A stretch of DNA of 64,000 nt from CAVTWD01 sp963738325 (lineage in GTDB: Bacteria > Actinomycetota > Acidimicrobiia > Acidimicrobiales > Ilumatobacteraceae), in the NCBI GenBank assembly GCA_963738325.1, contig CAVTWD010000011.1:189697-253696 (forward strand), given 5' to 3'. How positions within the stretch are numbered: position 1 is the first letter of the stretch; each line of letters starts with the position of its first letter. The translations under genes were made by a program, and so were the position numbers. The notes beneath the pieces were generated by a model. The model was not told the origin of the DNA. It saw only the letters and a list, made by a program, of their open reading frames with translations, and did no database searches. Below are positions 57,502 through 64,000 of this stretch, in pieces.

Positions 57502-58284
57502 ATGACGGCGACCGTGAACGACCGAGCCGGGACGGCGACGCTCGACAGCGACACGTTGAACCGCACCGGCCACGGCCAATACTGCCCCGTCTCGCGCGCC
57601 GTCGATCTCCTCGGCGAACGGTGGACGATGCTCATCATGCGCGACCTCCTGACAGGGACATCGCACTTCAACGATCTCGCACGCGGCCTACCGGGACTGT
57701 CACGCAGCCTGCTCACGAAACGTCTGCGCCGACTGGAGCACGCCGGCCTCGTCGAGCGGCTCGACGGCCAGTACCACCTCACCGACGCAGGCGATGCCTT
57801 GCGACCGATCGTGTTCGGACTCGGCGAGTGGGCGGCTCAGTACATCTTCGGCGACCCGCAACCGTTGGAGCTCGACGCCGAACTGCTGGTGTGGTGGATG
57901 CACAAGCGCATCGACCCCCGGCAGCTGCCCGACCGGCGCACCGTGCTCCAGGTCCGATTCGCCGATGATCCCCGCCGCTACTGGATCGTGGTCGACGCGC
58001 AAGGCCCTTCGGTGTGCGACATCGACCCCGGCTTCGAAGTCGACGTCACGATCAGGGCCGACGTCGACACCCTCCACCGTGTCTGGCTCGGTCGCGAACC
58101 GATGACCCACGCGATGCGCGCCGGCCGGCTCGCCTTCGAGGGCCCACGCGCCCTCACCCGTCGCATGCCCGACGCACTCCAGCTCAGCCACGTCGCCGAC
58201 ACCGTCCGTGCCCACTCGTTCACGGCGCCACGGGGGCATCGTGAACTTCCCCCATTTCGTGGAGGGCTCCGCTCAGCTGATTGA
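57502..58284 (+). CDS. HxlR-family regulator with C-terminal SCP2-like domain (paralogue)
   Basis: 260 residues from ATG 57502. HxlR domain: GQYCPVSRAVDLLGERWTML, LLTGTSHFNDLARGLPGLSR and KRLRRLEHAGLVERLD. The C-terminal half (VLQVRFADDPRRYWIVVDAQ, HRVWLGREPMTHAMRAGRLA) matches the ligand domain of the protein at 43581-44261. The last 20 residues are arginine/proline-rich and may be an artefact of an indel near 58235. Confidence 0.85.
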   Translation: MTATVNDRAGTATLDSDTLNRTGHGQYCPVSRAVDLLGERWTMLIMRDLLTGTSHFNDLARGLPGLSRSLLTKRLRRLEHAGLVERLDGQYHLTDAGDALRPIVFGLGEWAAQYIFGDPQPLELDAELLVWWMHKRIDPRQLPDRRTVLQVRFADDPRRYWIVVDAQGPSVCDIDPGFEVDVTIRADVDTLHRVWLGREPMTHAMRAGRLAFEGPRALTRRMPDALQLSHVADTVRAHSFTAPRGHRELPPFRGGLRSAD

Positions 58285-58711
58285 TTCTGATTGCCCGGTC
58301 TGTCGTGCCGCCGGGTCTGGTTGCTCGCCTCTGGGGCGATCCTGGGGCCCGGTTGTTCCACGCCGCCTCCGTTTCGTCGGGCACTGCGCCGCCGTTGGCG
58401 GCGAGGATCGCTTCGTGCTTCGAGTGGTTGCCTCGCCGCTCTCGTCGTCGGCTGCCTGCCGGAGATCGGAATCTTGGTGAAGTAGTCGTCCGGCGGTGAG
58501 CAGCTTGGGTTACCGGCGTGTCGGGGTGGGATCGAGATCGCGTTGCCGCATTGTTCGCAGAGTTTGACGTGCCAGGTCTGTTCGGTTGGAGTCCCATAGC
58601 CGATGAACGGCCTTCCGGTGGCGCATGCGGTCTGCAGAGTGCCCTGGCCGCCGTGGAAATCGCCGCGTCGAATTGGCGATGGCGCGCGGTCCGTCGAGCC
58701 CGACGCCGTGC
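58285..58711. other. No recognisable complete gene
   Basis: About 430 bp. On the minus strand a short stretch reads TWHVKLCEQCGNAISIPPRH and could be a piece of a zinc-ribbon protein, but no start, stop or continuing domain supports a gene. Confidence 0.25.
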
Positions 58712-59505
58712 TCAGGAGGCGACGAAGTTGCGGATGATCTCGGTCACCACCGCGGGGTCAGTCTTGTGAGCGAAGTGGCCGTGCCCGTCGAGGACTTGGA
58801 CGCGTGCGCGGGGATCGCGGCCGCGGCCCGCTCTGGGTGGCGTCGACGATGTCGGCGACGCTGTCCGATCCGGTGAGCAGCAGTGTCGGCGCGGTGATGG
58901 TGTCGAACTGTCCGGGCTGGCACACCCAGTCCTGCTCGACCCGGCACTCACGCGGGAACGGTGGGGGCCGCCGCGAGCCGCACGGGCCACAGCGGGTCGG
59001 CGGAGCGTGTCGATCTCGTCGACGGTCATCTCCAGGATGTCAACCAGCACGGCCATGATCGCGGCGTCGTGGTCGCCGTCGACGAGGGCGGCCTCGATGC
59101 GCTCGATCGATCCTGGCGGATATGTCAGGCCGAGGCTCGGCTCGTACACGACAGGTGGCTGACGTTGGCGGTGGAGGCGGCGCCGCCCATCGCGCAGTTG
59201 GCCCCGTAGGAGTGGCCAAACAGGACGATCGGTCCACCGGTGCGCGCCGCGACAGCATCCACCACGGCGGCGACGTCGGCGAAGTCGACCTCGATCGTGT
59301 AACGGCGACATCGGGGGTGGCGCCGAAGCCGCGGCGGTCCATGGCGTAGGTCGTGAAGTGCTCGCCGAGCACGGCCACGAACGAATCGAACGTCGTGTGG
59401 TCGGCGATCGAGCCATGCACCATCACCAGCGCCGGTCCTCGGCCCTTGACCCGCACGGCGATCGGGTTCCGTCGGCGGCGGTACGTTGAAGCGCTCGGTG
59501 TTCAT
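58712..59505 (-). pseudogene. Alpha/beta hydrolase (cassette C, second), multiply frameshifted
   Basis: Counterpart of the intact gene 46801-47634. From ATG 59505 (NTERFNVPPP) successive frames give GPALVMVHGSIADHTTFDSF, TTYAMDRRGFGATPDV, GGPIVLFGHSYGANCAMGGA (nucleophile elbow), EPSLGLTYPPGSIERIEAAL and DGHGHFAHKTDPAVVTEIIR. At least four shifts are needed. The start overlaps the stop of the upstream hydrolase as ATGA, as in cassette B. Confidence 0.75.
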
Positions 59506-60345
59506 CGCCGCGCCCCGTGCGCGGACGTAGCGATGGTGTCGTGGAATTCGAGCAGGGTGGCGACCCACTGGTCGGGGTGAGTGGCGTGGGGAATGTGCCC
59601 GGCGCCGGTGATGGTCACGACCTGGGCGGTCGGGACGAGCAACGCCAGTTCTCCGATCACGGCCGTGAAGAAGCTCGGGCTCTCGCTGCCAGAGGTAACG
59701 AGCAGCGGCACCGTGGTCGCGGCCAGGGCGGCGGCGTCGACCGATCCGGAGGTCGGATCACGGGCCTCGTCAAGGAACGTCGGGGCGTTGGCCTCGAGTA
59801 TCGCCCGGAACGGGTCGGGGAGCTGCTCCCATGAGCCTGGCCCGAGCGCCATCTGGTCGATGAAGTGCTCGGCGGCGCCACGGTGGTCGCCCGATTCGAT
59901 CAGCCCAGTCACGGGCTGAACGCCTGATCGAGCGAAGCCAGCACGGCGGCGATGTCGGGGTCTGAGGATCCTTCGAGCAGTGCCAGCGCGGGCGGCTCGT
60001 GGACGGCGGCGGTGGCGACCAGTTCCGGTCGGGTGGTCACCAGTGTCAAGGCCACGATCGCCCCGTAAGAGTTGCCGGCCACGTGCACCGGTCCGCCACC
60101 GAGATGCTCGATCAGGGCGACCAGGTCGGCGGCGTCCTCGGCGCGGCTGCCGGGACCGGCACCGGACCGCTGCGGGAATGGCCCCGACGGTCCCAGGTCA
60201 CCACCTCGTACCGTCCGGCCAGCGCCTCCAGTACTGGAGCCCAACCCGAGCCGTCGGTCCACGACCCATGCGTCAACACCAACCTTGGTCCGGTACCGGC
60301 GGTCTCGTAGTACAGGTCGACACCGTTCAGGTTTGTCGTTGTCAT
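59502..60345 (-). CDS. Alpha/beta hydrolase (cassette C, first), frameshifted
   Basis: Counterpart by position of 45983-46804. ATG 60345 begins TTTNLNGVDLYYETAGTGPR and LVLTHGSWTDGSGWAPVLEA; after a shift near 60175, DLVALIEHLGGGPVHVAGNS (elbow GNSYGA). After another near 59910, IDQMALGPGSWEQLPDPFRA and VVTITGAGHIPHATHPDQWV with the catalytic His. About 280 residues once joined. It follows the decayed HD-GYP/LuxR regulator C on the same strand. Confidence 0.78.
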
Positions 60346-60449
60346 GGTCGCTCCTCTCACGTCGTTGAGCTCCACGATGACGACCGCACAGGGTTCCCGC
60401 ATCGGGTGTTCACCCGACCTGTCACGGGGAACGCTCGTGTCCGTTCGAG

Positions 60450-61968
60450 TCAGCCGACGAGGTCGTGCTGCAGCGTGAACAGCGTTGCCGCGGCCCGGGA
60501 GCGCACGCCGACCTTGGTGTAGATGTGCTCGATGTGGGCGCCTGCGGTTTTGACCCAGACACCCAAGGCATCGGCGATCTGGCGGTTGATGAGACCGTGG
60601 GCGAGCAGGCCGAGCACGTCGACTTCGCGTTCGGTCAGGCCCGCCGGGCGATCGACCCGGGCTCTTGGCGCGTCGAGCCCGACTGCTTCGAGGACCGTGT
60701 GAACGTCACGCTGATCGAGCGCTCCGGCGTCGGCGAGCGCGGCCATCTCGGCGGCCACGTCGACATCCTCACGCCGATCGCCGATCGCGGTGAGCTCGTC
60801 GAACAGGACGACAACGGCCAGCAGCCCCAAGACCCGACCCAGGTCTCCGGCCAGCCCGAACGGGTAGCCCGACCCGTCGCGCCGCTCGTGATGCTGACCC
60901 GCCGCCAGCGTGACCCGGTCGAGGCCGATACAGCGGCCGAGCACCCTTGCGCTCCAATGCGGATGGAGCCGGACCAGTTCCGACTCCGTGTCGCCCGCTC
61001 GCCGCCGCTCCGCCAGACGCCAACTGGAACCGCCACCATGCCGACGTCATGGACCAGTGCGGCCTGCACCAAGACCTCGGCGTCGTCGCCGTCGAGGTTG
61101 GCGATCTCCGCGACCGTGGACGCAAGTCGCGCGACTCGTCCGGCGTGTCCGGCCCGCTCGGGCAGCTTCAGATCCGCGTAGTCACCCAGCGCAGCCAGCG
61201 CCCGGCGCAGCGGCTCACCCGACACCCACCACACCGCATCCGGCTCCAGGTCCAGCACCGCCGGCCAGAGCCCGTCCCCGAGGTCGCACAGACCGTCGAC
61301 GCCGACGTCGAGCCGGCGTCGACCACCGCCCGGTGGTAGGCGCGGCCACGCCGCTGCTCGAGGATCTGGCGGGCCGCGTCGAGCGCCTCGCGTGCCCACA
61401 GTTCGACATCACGGGCCACGATCGCACGCGAACCGACACCGGATCTCGTCGCCGGCAAGTCCCACTAGCACGCCGCGGCCGTCCCAACGGGCATACGCCG
61501 CCCCAGCGCCGACGAGACACGATCGGGCAGGCCCATCTCCGTCGCCAGTCGGGCCCCGACCTCACAATGTGCGCTCAGCAGCCGCTCGCCGCCTTTCGAG
61601 TCGGTCAACGCCCGCGCCAACGTCCGCAGACGCCGCGGCCATCGCTGGCCCGCGCCGACGAGCCGGACCATCTCCGCGATCTCCTCGGGTGGCGAGCCCA
61701 TCGCCACCGGAGCCATGCCGGCCAGGAACTGGACCTCGTCGCCGCCCGCCAGCCGCGGCGAGCTCCGCGGCGTCGGCAGTGCAGCCGAGGAACCGCGACA
61801 ACGACACGTAGAACACCCGCCACACACCGTCGGATCGAGCTCCAACGCCTCGGCCAACCGCATCGCCAGCAGGCACGTCCGCAAGCCGTGCTCGCTCGGC
61901 TGCCCGGTCCCCAAGTCGGTGAACAGCGACGTCGCCGCACACAACTCGGCCAACCGCACACGCTCCAC
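60450..61968 (-). pseudogene. HD-GYP-like/LuxR fusion regulator C, multiply frameshifted
   Basis: Pieces in several frames match regulators A and B in order: SLFTDLGTGQPSEHGLRTCL, VSLSRFLGCTADA, AHCEVGARLATEMGLPDRVS, REALDAARQILEQRRGRAYH, ALVHDVGMVAVPVGVW, GQHHERRDGSGYPFGLAGD (a full GYP motif), then the LuxR helix-turn-helix LTEREVDVLGLLAHGLINRQ and EHIYTKVGVRSRAAATLFTL. Shifts near 60960, 61300, 61480 and 61800 prevent one product. GTG 61968 is the probable start. Confidence 0.75.
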
Positions 61969-62280
61969 AACCAAACCGTAACGACACGACGGCGAGACCT
62001 TCGCTGAATCGGCGTCGCGTCGGCGTCGAGGCGACGACTCGCTCGCACGCATCGCCTCAGATCGACGCGTCGACTTGCGGCGCCATCTGCACACCCCGTG
62101 CCGCCCATTAGAGCATCGTGGTGGTCCGCGTCGATGCGTCGGACGTCATCGTGTGTCCGGTTGGTCCGTTCGGTGGGCGTGGATCGTGTCGGCCCGTAGA
62201 CCCATTCCGCGGGTGGTGGCGAACCGCTGCCAGCTCGACGCCAGCGGCTCGACGCCCGCGGGTCGACTCAACAGGGCCGT
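61969..62280. other. No recognisable gene
   Basis: About 310 bp between the start of regulator C and the stop of the serine hydrolase gene, containing the presumed regulator promoter. No domain or clear promoter box was seen. Confidence 0.3.
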
Positions 62281-63380
62281 TCACTCGTTGGCAGTGGTGA
62301 GCAGCTCGGCCACGACCTCCCAGGTGTCGGGTGTCCCGGCCGCGCAGGTCGGACAGTTGGTGAACAACGCCGCGGTCACTCCGCGATCGGGTTGGTGGAC
62401 GAACACGGCCTCGTAGCCGGGTGCGCCACCGTTGTGTCCCCACGCACCCTGTCCGAACGCCACCAGCCCGAGCGTGTACTCACCGGTGCCCGATCCGTCG
62501 GTCATCTCCGCGATTGCCGTACTCGTCGAGCAGCGTTCCGTCGAACAAGGCGCGCGCGAACCTGACGAGGTCGGTGGGGGTGGTCGCGATGGCGCCCGCC
62601 GACCAGCCGTACGTGTCGACCGCGAGATAGGGGACTTCGGCGAGTGAGTCTTCGGCGCCGTCGCCGTCGAGGTCGGCGTTACCGGGGACGATTGGCCCGG
62701 GAACGGGATCGAAGCCGACGAGGTAGGTGTGTTCCAGGCCGGAGACCTCGAGGATCTCGTCGCGGAACACGTCGGCGAAGGCGCGGCCGGTGACCCGTTC
62801 GATGAGCAGACCGAGGATGTGATAGTTCGCGTTGGCGTAGGCGAACTCGGCGCGGTCGCTGCTGGCTGGCAGGTCGGCGAGGGCGAGCAGCTCCTCGGGG
62901 CTGTAACGGTGGCCGGAGTCGGCGGCGAACGCGGCGATCAGCTCGCCGTGGTCGGGATCGGTGATCCCCGAGGTGTGGCTGAGCAGGCTTCGCACCGATG
63001 ACCGTCGGCAGGCCGAGGTCGGGCAGGTATCGGGCGGCCGGACCGTCGAGATCGACGAGACCTCGGCTGGCGAGTCGCAAGATGACTGCGGCGGTGAACG
63101 TCTTGGTGATCGAACCGATCCGCATCACGTCGTCAGCCCTCGCGGGGACGCCCGGCGCCGTGTCCCCGATCGTGGCGACGTACACCTCGCCGCTTGGTGT
63201 GCCGACGACGGCGACCACGCCGCCGGTGTCTGCGGGCCCATACCAGTCCGACGCGATCTGGCGGACCTTCGCGCCGAGGTCGGCCTCGCTGCTGGTCGTG
63301 GGCTGCCGTGGCCGCGGCGGGTTGGCTCGTGTCGTGTCCCGAGCAGCCGGCCCCCGCGAAGCCAGCGCCGTGATGCACAC
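62281..63380 (-). CDS. Beta-lactamase-family serine hydrolase, two frameshifts
   Basis: Class C beta-lactamase/D-alanyl-carboxypeptidase-like motifs are in order across three frames: SxxK in MRIGSITKTFTAAVILRLAS, then LLSHTSGITDPDHGELIAAF, YxN in FAYANANYHILGLLIERVTG, GWSAGAIATTPTDLVRFARA, and the HxG-like WGHNGGAPGYEAVFVHQPDR. Shifts are near 62990 and 62510. Upstream, another frame contains FAGAGCSGHDTSQP, which resembles a lipobox, so the native protein may be a lipoprotein starting nearer 63400. Confidence 0.8.
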
Positions 63381-63398
63381 GCTCCGCGTGGCGGAGGT

Positions 63399-64000
63399 TC
63401 ACGGCCCGCGGTGTTCAGGGAAGTGGTTCGCAAGGCGGGCGCTCTGAAACGCCATGTCGGCGATGGCGGCGGCGACCGCGAGCGCGCCGATCGGCGCGGC
63501 GCCCAGCCAGAACCACAGGACTGACCAGATCGCGATGGTCGCGGTCGCGACGTTGGCGACGAGCGGCGCGAACGGACGCAACACGCATCCGGCGAGGATG
63601 ACCCCCCGAGTGCCAGCACCACGACGGCGGCCAGCGCTCCGCCCGCGGAGCCGACGTCCTCGGCGTAGTTGTCGAGCCCACCCAGCCAGCGTCGCTCGGC
63701 GAGCGTGTCCGCGCCGAGCAGGTAGGCGCCGAACGCGGCGTGGAAAGCGGCGACGGCGAGCGCGGCGACCGACGCGAGCACCAGCACGGCGCCGCGCACC
63801 GCCGCGTTCGACCGGTACGAAGGAGCGAGGACCTGGCGTCGCCAGGCCAGATCAGCCGGTACGCCGCGGACGGTCCGCGAGAGCTGCTCGCGTGTCGTGC
63901 TGCGGATGCTCCATCCTTCGTCGAGGCGTGCGCGCTGGTGCTCGAGGAGGTCACTCTCGATCTCGGCTCGTCGCTCCGCTCCGTGCGAGTCCGGCAACCC
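63399..64000 (-). CDS. Membrane protein with N-terminal HAAS-like segment, one frameshift (5' end at window edge)
   Basis: Starts at or beyond the right edge: GAERRAEIESDLLEHQRARL is typical of the HAAS-like region that precedes membrane domains in proteins paired with PadR regulators. Helices follow: AVLVLASVAALAVAAFHAAF and ALAAVVVLALGG. After a shift at a six-C run (63602-63607), VATATIAIWSVLWFWLGAAP and IGALAVAAAIADMAF, ending at 63399. The gene may begin outside the window. Confidence 0.65.

Noticed and set aside
58285..58711. A Cys-x-x-Cys containing minus-strand stretch as a zinc-ribbon gene
   Set aside because: Only about 30 residues look coherent; no start, stop or continuing domain was found.

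Overview
The window is high-GC DNA with actinobacterial traits: GTG starts, LuxR-type and AfsR/SARP-like regulators, a wax-ester-synthase/DGAT-like acyltransferase, a PIG-L deacetylase and many alpha/beta hydrolases. An Acidimicrobiia-like or other soil or freshwater actinobacterium is a reasonable guess. No rRNA or complete tRNA was seen, so nothing fixes the genus.

1-20 kb is a mobile-element graveyard. It holds the tail of an ExeA-like ATPase, a broken and an intact IS110 transposase in tandem, a truncated IS256 gene abutting a three-recombinase (RIT-type) element, and two nearly identical 1542-bp IS3-family elements in the same orientation (6693-8234 and 18122-19663) bracketing about 9.9 kb. 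The bracketed part carries a WS/DGAT cut by the IS, an enoyl-CoA hydratase, a membrane alpha/beta hydrolase, an IS256 remnant, a Bergerat-fold ATPase, a decayed flavin oxidase, a VapBC pair and a zinc-ribbon coiled-coil protein. The first IS3 copy has intact orfA and orfB; the second has one indel in each.

20-30 kb holds an SDR, a secreted protein of seven 43-residue repeats (a candidate seven-bladed propeller), a second unusual large protein, and several genes broken by frameshifts: DUF899-like, ABM-like, an LCM-type methyltransferase, a galactose-oxidase-like kelch protein and an FG-GAP protein. These are followed by a hypothetical gene with two in-frame amber codons, a tRNA/tmRNA 3'-end-like sequence and an IS3 scrap.

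30-64 kb is regulator-rich. Three paralogous regulators fuse HD-GYP-like domains to a C-terminal LuxR helix-turn-helix. Regulator A (30540-32129) precedes a methyltransferase and an FAD oxidoreductase. Regulator B (44364-45917) precedes two overlapping alpha/beta hydrolases. Regulator C (60450-61968, opposite strand, decayed) precedes two homologous hydrolases, so B and C form an inverted duplication of the same three-gene cassette. Two large BTAD/ATPase/TPR regulators, two HxlR-SCP2 regulators, a rhodanese, a cupin, methyltransferases and a tightly packed minus-strand run (LLM oxidoreductase, MFS transporter, PIG-L deacetylase, SRPBCC protein, ABC ATPase, FtsX-type permease) fill the rest.

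Many otherwise well-preserved genes carry one to four single-base frameshifts with coding sense kept on both sides, some at C homopolymers. Indel error in an unpolished long-read assembly is at least as likely as real decay, so entries marked frameshifted may be intact in the organism.
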